Part shown: piece by piece, positions 32,876-41,421 of the stretch
Position numbering within the stretch: position 1 is the stretch's first letter
Layout: each line of letters begins with the position of its first letter
Origin: Actinomadura coerulea
GTDB taxonomy: Bacteria; Actinomycetota; Actinomycetes; Streptosporangiales; Streptosporangiaceae
Assembly: GCF_014208105.1 (NCBI RefSeq)
Contig: NZ_JACHMQ010000001.1
Location: 7,440,001 to 7,504,000 of the forward strand
Reading direction: 5' to 3'
DNA: 64,000 nt
Notes under the pieces: generated by a model
What the model was told of the DNA's origin: nothing
What the model saw: the letters and a program-made list of their open reading frames with translations, nothing else
The model's database searches: none
Program-made: the position numbers and the translations under genes

Positions 32876-32970
32876 CGAGGAGGGGCGAATCGAGCGCGAC
32901 CCGCTTTTTCGGCCCCGCAATTGCGTCACTGTCCATGACTGCCGGTGCAGGGCGAGAAGTGGTTCACCCG

Positions 32971-33003
32971 GGGTGACCGGACGCATTCGGTCGGGTGACC
33001 GGA
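32971..33003. repeat. Direct repeat GGGTGACCGGA x2
   Basis: The two 11-bp copies are 22 bp apart (two helical turns). An inverted TTCACCCGG half-site lies immediately upstream. Cooperative regulator binding is inferred from spacing and location. Confidence 0.5.
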
Positions 33004-33149
33004 TCCGGCCTCACTCAGGGTGAATGGCCGTGATCAAGGCGGAGTGACGTCTTTTTCGTGTGCGCCTGGGCCGCTCCGGGCGCGTTGTCCAAGTGGTGGC
33101 CGCGTTCCGTCCGTGACCACGGCAAAGCGACCGTAAGATGCAGGCCGAT

Positions 33150-33176
33150 CGAGGTTCAGGTTCAATGTGAACCTCG
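33150..33176. promoter_or_regulatory. Palindrome upstream of exopolysaccharide plus-strand operon
   Basis: CGAGGTTCA (33150-33158), a 9-bp spacer, then TGAACCTCG (33168-33176) form a perfect inverted repeat. The GGTTCA half is repeated within the spacer. It sits 73 bp before the first gene of the block. The outer CGAGGT/ACCTCG halves recur in the control region at 51758-51778. Confidence 0.6.
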
Positions 33177-33248
33177 GGCGACGTTCAGCCGTCTTCGGTG
33201 TGAATCGCGCTGACGGGGCGCGCGTTACACAGGATTGGTGAGTGATTT

Positions 33249-34724
33249 ATGGCCGTCGTTGACAAGGTTCAGGCCGAGTCATCGATCCGCCATGAGCACG
33301 AGCGCGCGGCGTCGCAGAACTGGAGCCGCTCCTACCGGCGGATCGCGCGGGTTCTCGACTTCACCAGCATGCTGATGGCCGGTGTCATCGCATTCGTGCT
33401 CAGGTTCCCGGGCGTCCCGACGGAGCTCGACGCGCCGTACGTGGTCCTCACCGTGGCCCTGCCGGTGGTGTGGGTCCCGGCGCTGATGCTGTGCCGCGCG
33501 TACCAGCCGCGGTACGTGGGCGTCGGGTACGAGGAGTTCCACCGGGTGCTGCGCGCCGGCTTCATCCTGACGGCGGTGGTCGCGATCGTGGCGTACGCCA
33601 CCAAGACCGACGTCGCGCGCGGCTACGTGGTGATGGCGCTGCCCCTGGGGACGTTCCTGGCGCTGCTGGCGCGGTACCGGCTGCGCAAGTGGCTGCACAA
33701 GAAGCGGTGGCACGGCGAGTGCATGCGGCGGGTGGTCGCGGTGGGGCACCGGACGTCGGTGTCCGACCTGATCCGGCTGCTGCAGAAGAAGCGGTACCAC
33801 GGGATGGACATCGTCGCCGTGTGCCTGCCGCCCGTGCTCGCGGCGGGCGAGGACGCGGTCGCCGAGGTGGAGGGCGTCCCCGTGCTGGGCGACTTCGGCC
33901 AGGCGGCGGCGGTCGCCGACCGGATCGGCGCCGACTCGGTGGCCGTGCTGGCGTGCCCGGAGATGGACGGCGTCGCGCTGCGGCGGCTGGCGTGGCAGAT
34001 CGAGCGCAACGACGTCGAGCTGGTCGTGGCGCCCGCGCTGATGGATGTGACCGGCCCGCGCATCTCGATCCGCCCGGTGTCCGGCCTGCCGCTGCTGCAC
34101 GTGGAGCACCCGGAGCTGGACGGCGGCCGCAAGGTCCTCAAGGGCCTGGTCGACCGGGTGGCGGCGCTGGCGGGGATCGCGGTGCTGAGCCCGCTGCTGC
34201 TGCTGATCGCCGTCCTGATCAAGATGTCCGGGGAGGGCCCGGTGCTGTTCCGGCAGACGCGCGTCGGCCGCGGGGGCCGGGAGTTCACGGTGCTGAAGTT
34301 CCGCACGATGGTCGCCGACGCCGAGGCGCGCCGGATGGAGCTGCTGGCCGCCAACGACAACGACGGCGTGCTGTTCAAGATCCGGCACGACCCGCGGGTG
34401 ACGCGGGTGGGGCGCCGGCTGCGCCGGTACTCGCTGGACGAGCTGCCGCAGCTGTTCAACGTGCTGCGGGGCGAGATGTCGCTGGTGGGGCCGCGCCCGC
34501 CGCTGCCGAGCGAGGTCGCCCAGTACGGCGGGGACGTCTACCGCCGGCTGGTCGTCAAGCCGGGCCTGACCGGGCTGTGGCAGGTGAGCGGCCGCTCGGA
34601 CCTGTCGTGGGAGGAGTCGGTCCGCCTCGACCTGCGGTACGTGGACAACTGGTCCCTCGCCCTGGACCTGCAGATCATGTGGAAGACCTGGTCGGCCGTC
34701 TTCCGCGGCTCCGGCGCGTACTGA
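33249..34724 (+). CDS. Exopolysaccharide initiating polyprenyl-P sugar-phosphate transferase
   Basis: The 491-residue protein belongs to the WbaP/CpsE family, which starts repeat-unit synthesis by moving a hexose-1-phosphate onto undecaprenyl phosphate. It has four N-terminal membrane helices (about 35-145), a CoA-binding-like Rossmann domain (about 160-280), one re-entrant helix (about 305-330) and the C-terminal catalytic domain. Catalytic motifs are GPVLFRQTRVGRGGREFTV, KFRTMVADAE, RRYSLDELPQLFNVLRGEMS, LVGPRPPLPSE and KPGLTGLWQVSGRS. ATG 33249 has only a weak ribosome binding site. It is the first gene of the block. A perfect GC hairpin follows it, so downstream cys genes may be expressed separately. 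Confidence 0.93.
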   Translation: MAVVDKVQAESSIRHEHERAASQNWSRSYRRIARVLDFTSMLMAGVIAFVLRFPGVPTELDAPYVVLTVALPVVWVPALMLCRAYQPRYVGVGYEEFHRVLRAGFILTAVVAIVAYATKTDVARGYVVMALPLGTFLALLARYRLRKWLHKKRWHGECMRRVVAVGHRTSVSDLIRLLQKKRYHGMDIVAVCLPPVLAAGEDAVAEVEGVPVLGDFGQAAAVADRIGADSVAVLACPEMDGVALRRLAWQIERNDVELVVAPALMDVTGPRISIRPVSGLPLLHVEHPELDGGRKVLKGLVDRVAALAGIAVLSPLLLLIAVLIKMSGEGPVLFRQTRVGRGGREFTVLKFRTMVADAEARRMELLAANDNDGVLFKIRHDPRVTRVGRRLRRYSLDELPQLFNVLRGEMSLVGPRPPLPSEVAQYGGDVYRRLVVKPGLTGLWQVSGRSDLSWEESVRLDLRYVDNWSLALDLQIMWKTWSAVFRGSGAY

Positions 34725-34728
34725 GCGG

Positions 34729-34744
34729 GCCCGCCGCGGCGGGC
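34729..34744 (+). terminator. Hairpin after initiating transferase
   Basis: GCCCGCC, GC, GGCGGGC is a perfect 16-bp palindrome beginning 5 bp after the stop. A second weaker stem (GCGGGAC/GTCCCG) follows near 34774-34790. Together they likely reduce read-through into the cysQ-type gene. Confidence 0.6.
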
Positions 34745-34856
34745 GGCGCGCGGGCCGCGGCCTCGGGCCGCTGAGCGGGACCTCGTCCCGTGGCCGGCGC
34801 GGGCCCCATGAGAAAGTAGACCGAGCAGACCAGTCGAGTCGGGAATGTGATCTCAG

Positions 34857-35801
34857 ATGACCGAGCCAGGGGCCAGAGACGATCATTCGCTCGCGGCCGA
34901 GCTCGCCGGGACGGCGGGCCGGCTGCTGCTGGGCGTGCGGGACGAGACGGGCTTCGCCGACGCGCGGGCCCTGAAGGACACCGGCGACCTGCGTGCGCAC
35001 GAGTACCTGATGGCGGCGCTGGCCGAGCGCTGTCCCGGCGACGCCGTCCTGTCCGAGGAGGGGCGGTCCTCGGTCGCCGGGAAGCGGTCCCTGGGCGACG
35101 ACCGGGCGCCGACCCGCAACACCGCCGACGCGGAGCGGCTCACGGCCTCCCGCGTCTGGATCGTGGACCCCTTGGACGGCACCCGCGAGTTCTCCGAGGA
35201 GGGCCGCCGCGACTGGGCCGTGCACGTGGCGCTGTGGGAACGCGACGCGTCCGGAGCCGGCCGCCTGGCCGCGGGCGCCGTCGCGCTGCCGGCGCAGGGC
35301 CTGACGCTCCGCACGGACGCGGTGGGCGGCGCCTCGCTCGTCCGGACGGACCTCGCCGACCCCGACCCGGTCACGGCCGGGCGCGGGCCCGCCGGGGCGC
35401 CGCCGCCCCGCGAGGTGCCGCTGCACGTCCCGGCGCCCGAGGGGGAGAAGCTGCGCATCGCCGTGAGCCGCACGCGGCCGCCGGAGTTCGTCCGGCGGCT
35501 GGCGGAGGCGATCGAGCCGGAGGTGGAGCTGGTGCCGATCGGGTCGGCGGGGGCGAAGATCTCCGCGGTACTGCTCGGCGAGGTGGACGCCTACGTGCAC
35601 GCGGGCGGCCAGTACGAGTGGGACTCGGCGGCCCCGGCGGCCGTCGCGCTCGGCGCCGGGGCGCACGCGTCCCGGATCGACGGGTCGCCGCTGCGCTACA
35701 ACCGCGAGGACCCCCGGCTCCCGGATATCCTGGTGTGCCATCCCATGTCGGCGTCAACGCTGCTGACCGGCATTCGGGAAGTGAGCGGCGCGCTGCCCTG
35801 A
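34857..35801 (+). CDS. cysQ: 3'(2'),5'-bisphosphate nucleotidase (CysQ-like)
   Basis: CysQ hydrolyses PAP, the by-product of PAPS sulfotransferases, to AMP. The 314-residue protein has the inositol-monophosphatase-fold metal motifs: LSEEGR (Glu ligands, about 60-65), WIVDPLDGTREFSEE (Asp ligands, about 101-115) and YEWDSAAPAAVA. A flexible Pro-rich insert lies around 175-195. It precedes cysD by 124 bp and serves the same pathway as the sulfotransferase at 48074. ATG 34857 is used; no strong ribosome binding site is visible. Activity on inositol phosphates cannot be excluded, but the context favours PAP. Confidence 0.9.
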   Translation: MTEPGARDDHSLAAELAGTAGRLLLGVRDETGFADARALKDTGDLRAHEYLMAALAERCPGDAVLSEEGRSSVAGKRSLGDDRAPTRNTADAERLTASRVWIVDPLDGTREFSEEGRRDWAVHVALWERDASGAGRLAAGAVALPAQGLTLRTDAVGGASLVRTDLADPDPVTAGRGPAGAPPPREVPLHVPAPEGEKLRIAVSRTRPPEFVRRLAEAIEPEVELVPIGSAGAKISAVLLGEVDAYVHAGGQYEWDSAAPAAVALGAGAHASRIDGSPLRYNREDPRLPDILVCHPMSASTLLTGIREVSGALP

Positions 35802-35925
35802 CCAGTCCGTCCCCAGGACGGGACTGAACCGGCGCGGCCGGCGTTTCGACCCGGTGGGAAGGCATGCGCCCGTCTCCGTGCCACCGGTTGCCACTGCCAG
35901 AACAGCGTTGAAAGAGCCCCAGACC

Positions 35926-36843
35926 ATGCAGCGTCGCGATTACCTGTTGTCCCAGCTGGACATCCTCGAAGCCGAGTCGATCCATATCTTCCGGGAGGTG
36001 GCGGCCGAGTTCGAGCGGCCGGTGCTGCTGTTCTCCGGCGGCAAGGACAGCATCGTCATGCTGCGCCTGGCCCAGAAGGCGTTCTGGCCCGCCCCGATCC
36101 CGTTCCCGGTCATGCACGTCGACACCGGCCACAACTTCCCGGAGGTGATCGAGTTCCGGGACCGCCGGGTCGCCGAGCTCGGCGTCCGGCTGATCGTGGC
36201 GTCGGTGCAGGACGCGATCGACAGCGGCCGGGTGGTGGAGCAGAAGGGCCGCCGCGCGTCCCGCAACAGGCTGCAGATCACCCCGCTGCTGGACGCCATC
36301 GAGGAGCACCAGTTCGACGCGGCGTTCGGCGGCGCGCGCCGGGACGAGGAGAAGGCCCGCGCGAAGGAGCGCGTGGTCTCCTTCCGGGACGAGTTCGGGC
36401 AGTGGGACCCCAAGAACCAGCGCCCGGAGCTGTGGAACCTGTTCAACACCAAGATCGTGCAGGGTGAGCACGTGCGGGTGTTCCCGCTGTCGAACTGGAC
36501 CGAGCTCGACATCTGGGACTACGTGCGGCGCGAGGACCTCGAACTCCCGCCGATCTACTTCGCCCACACCCGGCAGGTGTTCGAGCGCGACGGGCTGCTC
36601 CTGGACGCCGAGACGGGCTTCGCCAACCGCGGCGAGGACGAGCCCGAGTTCGCGGCGACCGTCCGGTACCGGACGGTCGGCGACGCGTCCTGCACGGGCG
36701 CGGTGAAGTCGAACGCGGCGACGCTCGACGAGGTGATCGAGGAGATCGCGGCGACGCGGATCACCGAGCGCGGCCAGACCCGCGCCGACGACCGCACCAG
36801 TGAGGCCGCGATGGAGGACCGCAAGAAGGAGGGCTACTTCTGA
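35926..36843 (+). CDS. cysD: Sulfate adenylyltransferase subunit CysD
   Basis: CysD, with the GTPase CysN, forms APS from sulfate and ATP. The 305-residue PP-loop enzyme has LEAESIHIFREVAAEF, the PP-loop FSGGKDSIVMLRLA, HVDTGHNFPEVIEFRD, GGARRDEEKARAKERV and WTELDIWDYVRRE. These match E. coli CysD along its length. ATG 35926 is chosen over an in-frame GTG at 35854. Its stop overlaps the cysN start by one base (TGATG), indicating coupling. Confidence 0.96.
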   Translation: MQRRDYLLSQLDILEAESIHIFREVAAEFERPVLLFSGGKDSIVMLRLAQKAFWPAPIPFPVMHVDTGHNFPEVIEFRDRRVAELGVRLIVASVQDAIDSGRVVEQKGRRASRNRLQITPLLDAIEEHQFDAAFGGARRDEEKARAKERVVSFRDEFGQWDPKNQRPELWNLFNTKIVQGEHVRVFPLSNWTELDIWDYVRREDLELPPIYFAHTRQVFERDGLLLDAETGFANRGEDEPEFAATVRYRTVGDASCTGAVKSNAATLDEVIEEIAATRITERGQTRADDRTSEAAMEDRKKEGYF

Positions 36844-38153
36844 TGGCCAGCACGAACGACCGGCCCGCCGGGGACCGGCCTGCCAAGCAGATGGACCTCC
36901 TGCGGTTCGCCACCGCGGGCAGCGTCGACGACGGCAAGTCCACGCTGATCGGCCGGCTGCTGTTCGACTCCAAGTCGATCTTCGAGGACCAGCTGGAGTC
37001 GGTCGAGAAGACCAGCGCCGACCGCGGCGAGGAGTACACGAACCTGGCGCTGCTGACCGACGGCCTGCGGGCCGAGCGGGAGCAGGGCATCACCATCGAC
37101 GTGGCGTACCGCTACTTCGCGACGCCGCGCCGCAAGTTCATCATCGCCGACACGCCGGGGCACATCCAGTACACCCGGAACATGGTGACCGGCGCCTCCA
37201 CCGCCGACCTGGCGATCATCCTGGTGGACGCCCGGAAGGGCATCCTGGAGCAGTCGCGCCGGCACGCGTTCCTCACCACGCTGCTGCAGGTCCCGCACCT
37301 GGTCGTGGCGATCAACAAGATGGACCTGGTCGACTACGACCGGGGCGTGTACGAGCGGATCGTGGACGAGTTCACGTCGTTCGCCTCCAAGCTGGAGGTC
37401 ACGGACCTGACGTTCATCCCGATCTCGGCGCTGCACGGCGACAACGTCGTCGAGCGCAGCGTGAGCATGCCGTGGTACGAGGGCTCGTCGCTGCTGCACC
37501 ACCTGGAGCACGTGCACATCGCCTCCGACCGCAACCTGATCGACGTGCGGTTCCCGGTGCAGTACGTGGTCCGCCCGCACGCGTCGACGGATCCCGACCT
37601 GCACGACTACCGCGGCTACGCGGGCCAGGTCGCGGGCGGCGTGCTGAAGCCGGGCGACGAGGTGGTGCACCTGCCGTCCGGGCTGACCACGACGATCACG
37701 CACATCGACGGGCCGGGCGGGCCGGTCGAGGAGGCGTTCGCGCCGATGTCGGTGACGCTGCGCCTCGCCGACGACATCGACATCTCCCGCGGCGACATGA
37801 TCGCCCGTCCGAACAACCGGCCCGAGGTCGCGCAGGACATCGACGCGATGGTCTGCTGGATGACGCCGGACCGCGCCCTCACCCCGCGCTCGAAGCTGGT
37901 CATCAAGCACACGACCCGCACCGCGAAGGCGATGGTGAAGCAGCTGCACTACCGGCTGGACGTCAACACGCTGCACCGCGACGACCAGGCCGACTCCCTC
38001 GGCCTGAACGAGATCGGCCGCATCTCGCTGCGGGTGACGCAGCCGCTGTTCGTCGACGACTACGGCCGCAACCGCCTCACCGGCGGCTTCATCCTGATCG
38101 ACGAGGCCACCAACAACACCGTCGCCGCCGGCATGATCACCGGCACGCGCTGA
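36843..38153 (+). CDS. cysN: Sulfate adenylyltransferase subunit CysN (GTPase, no kinase domain)
   Basis: The 436-residue elongation-factor-like GTPase drives APS formation. G motifs are GSVDDGKSTLIGRLL (about 22-36), DTPGHIQYTRNM (about 103-114) and NKMDLVDYD (about 159-167), followed by two beta-barrel domains. It ends at VAAGMITGTR, without the C-terminal APS-kinase domain found in CysNC fusions such as M. tuberculosis CysN. The kinase function is supplied by the separate gene at 59766. A strong hairpin follows. Confidence 0.95.
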   Translation: MASTNDRPAGDRPAKQMDLLRFATAGSVDDGKSTLIGRLLFDSKSIFEDQLESVEKTSADRGEEYTNLALLTDGLRAEREQGITIDVAYRYFATPRRKFIIADTPGHIQYTRNMVTGASTADLAIILVDARKGILEQSRRHAFLTTLLQVPHLVVAINKMDLVDYDRGVYERIVDEFTSFASKLEVTDLTFIPISALHGDNVVERSVSMPWYEGSSLLHHLEHVHIASDRNLIDVRFPVQYVVRPHASTDPDLHDYRGYAGQVAGGVLKPGDEVVHLPSGLTTTITHIDGPGGPVEEAFAPMSVTLRLADDIDISRGDMIARPNNRPEVAQDIDAMVCWMTPDRALTPRSKLVIKHTTRTAKAMVKQLHYRLDVNTLHRDDQADSLGLNEIGRISLRVTQPLFVDDYGRNRLTGGFILIDEATNNTVAAGMITGTR

Positions 38154-38159
38154 CCCGGC

Positions 38160-38184
38160 CCGCGGGGCCCGGCGGGCCCCGCGG
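38160..38184 (+). terminator. Hairpin after cysN
   Basis: CCGCGGGGCCC, GGC, GGGCCCCGCGG is a perfect 11-bp stem that begins 7 bp after the cysN stop. It separates the sulfate-activation genes from the next glycosyltransferase. Confidence 0.7.
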
Positions 38185-38233
38185 CGGCCGCCGGTCCGCG
38201 TCCCCCGACCCCCTACGACAAGGCAGGCCCTGG

Positions 38234-39130
38234 ATGCCCCCATCCGTCGGAGTCGTGCTCCCCACGCACAACCGGCCGGAGCTGCTGCGCCGCGCGCTGG
38301 AGTCGGTGCTGGCCCAGGAGTACGGGGGCGAGGTCCGCGCGGTCGTCGTCTTCGACCGGGCCGAGCCCGACCCGTCCCTCGCGGGGGACCGCGTCGAAGT
38401 GATCCGCAACACCCGGGCGCCGGGCCTGGCGGGCGCCCGCAACTCCGGGGTGCTCGCCCTCGGCACCGACCTGGTCGCCTTCTGCGACGACGACGACCTG
38501 TGGCTGCCCGGCAAGCTCGCCGCGCAGGTGAAGGCCCTGGAGAGCGAGCCGGACGCCGTGCTGTGCAGCTCCGGGATCATGATCGACTTCGACGGGCGGG
38601 AACTGCCCCGGCTGGCCGGGACCGACCGGGTGACCTACGACGCCCTGATCCGCGACCGGATGATGAGCGTGCACTCCTCCACCTACGTGGCGCGCCGCGA
38701 GCCGCTCATCGAGATCGGCATGGTGGACGAGACGATCCCCGGCAGCCAGGGCGAGGACTGGGACCTCGCCCTCCGCGCCGCCCGCCGCCACCCGGTGGTG
38801 AACGTGGACGAGCCGCTCGTCCGGGTCCTGTGGGGGCTGACGTCCTACTACGCGCAGGCGTGGGAGACGAAGGTCGCCGCGCTGGAGTGGTTCCTGGAGC
38901 ACTACCCGGAGATCGGGAGGGAACCGGGCGCGGCCGGGCGCGTCTACGGGCAGCTCGCCTTCGGCTGCGCGACCGTGGGCCGCCGCAGGGACGCGCTGCG
39001 CTGGTCGGCGCGCGCCCTCAGGGCGAACCCGGCCGAGCGCCGCGTCCCGTTCGCGCTGGCCGTGGCGTCGGGGGTGGTGTCCGGCAAGCGCGTCCTGCTG
39101 GCCCTGCACACCCGGGGCCGCGGCATCTGA
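38234..39130 (+). CDS. GT2-family glycosyltransferase
   Basis: The 298-residue cytoplasmic GT-A enzyme starts PPSVGVVLPTHNRPELLRRALESVLAQ. It has the nucleotide/metal motif DLVAFCDDDDLWLPGKL near residue 85 and a GSQGEDWDLALRAARR acceptor-side motif near 170. It probably adds one sugar to the lipid-linked repeat unit. Donor and linkage are unknown. ATG 38234 follows AAGGCAGG. It is the only GT2 enzyme in the block, which suggests a short repeat unit (inference). Confidence 0.88.
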   Translation: MPPSVGVVLPTHNRPELLRRALESVLAQEYGGEVRAVVVFDRAEPDPSLAGDRVEVIRNTRAPGLAGARNSGVLALGTDLVAFCDDDDLWLPGKLAAQVKALESEPDAVLCSSGIMIDFDGRELPRLAGTDRVTYDALIRDRMMSVHSSTYVARREPLIEIGMVDETIPGSQGEDWDLALRAARRHPVVNVDEPLVRVLWGLTSYYAQAWETKVAALEWFLEHYPEIGREPGAAGRVYGQLAFGCATVGRRRDALRWSARALRANPAERRVPFALAVASGVVSGKRVLLALHTRGRGI

Positions 39131-39223
39131 CCGAGGCGATGCCGATTCCCCGGCTTTGGCCACCTTTCCCCAAGTCGCGCCGGTAATGTCGATGGCCTTC
39201 CCAGCGTTGAAGGAGCCTCTTCC

Positions 39224-40078
39224 GTGAACCACTTCTCCCGCCGCATCGTCGCGTCCGGGACGTTGGCGCTGGCCCTCGTGCCGGCGTTCGGAATGACCGC
39301 CGCGCCCGCCTTCGCGGGCGTCGACCTCGACGCGGTCGCCGAGGGCATCAGCGAGAGCGGCTACTACGTCGACTCCCACGCCAAGTACTACCAGTCGGAC
39401 GGCGCCCAGGAGCTGCTCCGCAGCGCGCAGGGCCGGTCCGTCGCGGTCTTCATCGCGATCCTGCCGCCGGGGAACGACCCCGGACAGGTCCTCAGCCGGC
39501 TGCCGGGCCTGATGAAGCGCAAGGGCACCTACGCGGTGCTGGCCGGCGACCAGCTCCGGGTGTCCTCCACGGCGCTGCCCGGCGCCCGCGTGAAGTCCAT
39601 CTACGACGGCGCAGTGAAGGGCAGCAAGGGCAAGCCCGACCTCGCGCTGCTGCGCTTCGTGCAGACGCTCCCGGAGTCGAAGTACGCGCCGCCGAAGACC
39701 GGCAGGCCCGGCAACAACGGCAAGCCCGCACCGGAGACGTCCGTCCAGAAGCAGCAGAAGCAGGAGCAGGAGGAGCGCACGCTCGCCCAGTCGCAGCCGA
39801 CCGGCCGCGCCACCGGGTACGAGGCCCCCGAGGACGACGGGTCGGCCATGCCGTACCTGCTCGGCGGCGGCGCCGCGGTGGTCGTGGTGGCCGCCGGCGC
39901 CGGGTTCGTGCTGTGGCGCCGCCGCTCCGCGACCCCCGCTCCCGCCGGCGGGACCGGAGCCCCGGGCGCCGCCGCGGCGCCGCCTCCCGCGCCCGCGGCC
40001 CAGCCTCCCGCGGCCCAGCCCCCGATGGACGGACCCAAGCCCGGCGACTCCCGGCCGGAACCGCCCCAGAGCCACTGA
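39224..40078 (+). CDS. Secreted/membrane protein with TPM-like domain
   Basis: The 284-residue protein has a signal peptide (ending APAFA-G, about 31). A domain of about 110 residues (VDLDAVAEGISESGYYVD, VAVFIAILPPGND) resembles extracytoplasmic TPM-type domains. A charged Gln/Glu linker, one membrane helix (about 212-232) and a Pro/Ala-rich cytoplasmic tail follow. GTG 39224 is preceded by AAGGAG. It is the last gene of the plus-strand group and converges on the RCC1-like gene. Function unknown; a wall or envelope role is likely from topology and neighbours. Confidence 0.72.
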   Translation: MNHFSRRIVASGTLALALVPAFGMTAAPAFAGVDLDAVAEGISESGYYVDSHAKYYQSDGAQELLRSAQGRSVAVFIAILPPGNDPGQVLSRLPGLMKRKGTYAVLAGDQLRVSSTALPGARVKSIYDGAVKGSKGKPDLALLRFVQTLPESKYAPPKTGRPGNNGKPAPETSVQKQQKQEQEERTLAQSQPTGRATGYEAPEDDGSAMPYLLGGGAAVVVVAAGAGFVLWRRRSATPAPAGGTGAPGAAAAPPPAPAAQPPAAQPPMDGPKPGDSRPEPPQSH

Positions 40079-40084
40079 GGGCCT

Positions 40085-40107
40085 TCCGGAGGCTACGGCG
40101 CTCCGGA
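40085..40107. terminator. Bidirectional hairpin between convergent genes
   Basis: TCCGGAG (40085-40091) and CTCCGGA (40101-40107) form a perfect 7-bp stem with a 9-nt loop, overlapping the RCC1-like stop. The two genes converge here with 14 bp between stops. Confidence 0.6.
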
Positions 40108-41421
40108 CCTCAGCAGCAGGATCAGGTGGCGCTCGCCGACGCCCACCGACAGGGCGCCGGCCGGTACCGTGCCGGCGGCCGTCAGCGCCGTGCCGGGACG
40201 GCTGCGGGGCGTCCTCTTCCCGGAGCCGAGCTGGCCGCTGCCGCCCGCGCCCCAGGTCAGCAGCGTCCCGTCGGTCAGGATCGCCGCGCCGTAGGCCTCC
40301 CCGGCGAACACGCGGGTGGCGCCGCGCAGCTTCGGGGCGCTGCGCCCGACGACGGTGGCCGGGGCGGTACGCGGCTTGAGCGTGCCGTCCCCGAGCTGCC
40401 CGGCGGTGTTGTTGCCCCAGGCGACGATGGTCCCGTCCCCGCGGAGCGCGTAGTTGTGCTTCTCCGCCGCGGCCACGGCGGCGACGCCGTCGAGGACGCC
40501 CTTCCCGCCGACTCCCGAGACGAGGACGGGCGTGAGCCGGTCCTGGCGCGTGCCGTCGCCGAGCTGCCCGAGCTCGTTGTGGCCCCATGACGCGACGCGC
40601 CCGTCCCGCAGCAGCGCCAGCCCGTGCTGGCCGCCGACCGCGATGCGGACGGCGCCGTCCAGCCGCGCGGCCCCGTCCAGGCCGCGCACCGGGACGGGCA
40701 GGGACCGGTCCTCACGGGTGCCGTCGCCGACCATGCCGTTCGCGTTGGCGCCCCACGCGAGCACCTGCCCGTCGCCGCGCAGCGCCAGCTCGGTGTGCCC
40801 GTCCGCCGCGATCGCCGTGACGCCGGTGAGCGGCCCGCGCCCGTCCGGCGCACGCACGGTCGTGGGGGCGGCTGGAGCGGTGCGCTCGCCGGTGCCGCGC
40901 TGCCCGGACGATCCCTCGCCCCAGGTCACGACGGTGCCGTCGCGGCGCAGCGCCATGGAGAAGTCGTTGTTGGCGGAGACCGCGACGGCGTCGTCCAGCC
41001 GGCCGGGCCGCCCGTCCGGGGCGCGGACGCGGACGGGCACGCCGCTGTCGCGGGTGGTGCCGTCGCCGAGCTGGCCGTCGTCGTTCGCCCCCCACGCGAC
41101 GACCTGCCCGCCGTCGAGGACGGCCAGCGAGTGGCGGCCGCCTCCGGCCACGGCCACGGCGCGGTCGAGCCGCCCCCGGCCGCCGGCGCCGGTGACGGGG
41201 GCCAGCCGGGGATCGGCGGCCGGTCCCGGCCGGCCGAGCTGCCCGCTGGCGTTGAACCCGCTGGTCCACACGGTGCCGCTGCGCGCTCCGGCGGAGCCCG
41301 CGGCGGGCGGCGGGGAGACCCGCGGCACGCTCGCGGGCGCGGGCGACCCCCCGCACGCCGCCGCGGCGAGGAGCACCGGGAGGGCGATGAGCGCGGCGAG
41401 CGGGCGGCGCGCCGGGGTCAC
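40093..41421 (-). CDS. RCC1-repeat beta-propeller lipoprotein
   Basis: The 442-residue protein has a lipobox (LLAAAAC, near residue 20) and seven RCC1-type blades. Each has a variant of VVAWGANDDGQLGDGT (for example VASWGHNELGQLGDGT and IVAWGNNTAGQLGDGT), so it should close a seven-bladed propeller. In bacteria such lipoproteins are binding scaffolds; no enzyme motif is visible. GTG 41421 overlaps the upstream methyltransferase stop in GTGA, and the longer open frame is that gene's shadow. It is the last gene of the eight-gene minus-strand operon. Confidence 0.88.
   Translation of the reverse strand: MTPARRPLAALIALPVLLAAAACGGSPAPASVPRVSPPPAAGSAGARSGTVWTSGFNASGQLGRPGPAADPRLAPVTGAGGRGRLDRAVAVAGGGRHSLAVLDGGQVVAWGANDDGQLGDGTTRDSGVPVRVRAPDGRPGRLDDAVAVSANNDFSMALRRDGTVVTWGEGSSGQRGTGERTAPAAPTTVRAPDGRGPLTGVTAIAADGHTELALRGDGQVLAWGANANGMVGDGTREDRSLPVPVRGLDGAARLDGAVRIAVGGQHGLALLRDGRVASWGHNELGQLGDGTRQDRLTPVLVSGVGGKGVLDGVAAVAAAEKHNYALRGDGTIVAWGNNTAGQLGDGTLKPRTAPATVVGRSAPKLRGATRVFAGEAYGAAILTDGTLLTWGAGGSGQLGSGKRTPRSRPGTALTAAGTVPAGALSVGVGERHLILLLRSGAP

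Larger units (their letters stand above)
32876..33248. other. Control region upstream of exopolysaccharide gene block
   Basis: This gene-free stretch of about 370 bp before the initiating transferase is rich in repeated elements. GGGTGACCGGA occurs at 32971-32981 and 32993-33003, with a related GGGTGA further on near 33019. A 9-bp-arm palindrome lies at 33150-33176. A TACACA box near 33228 could be a -10 element. No gene or known riboswitch is seen. Confidence 0.6.
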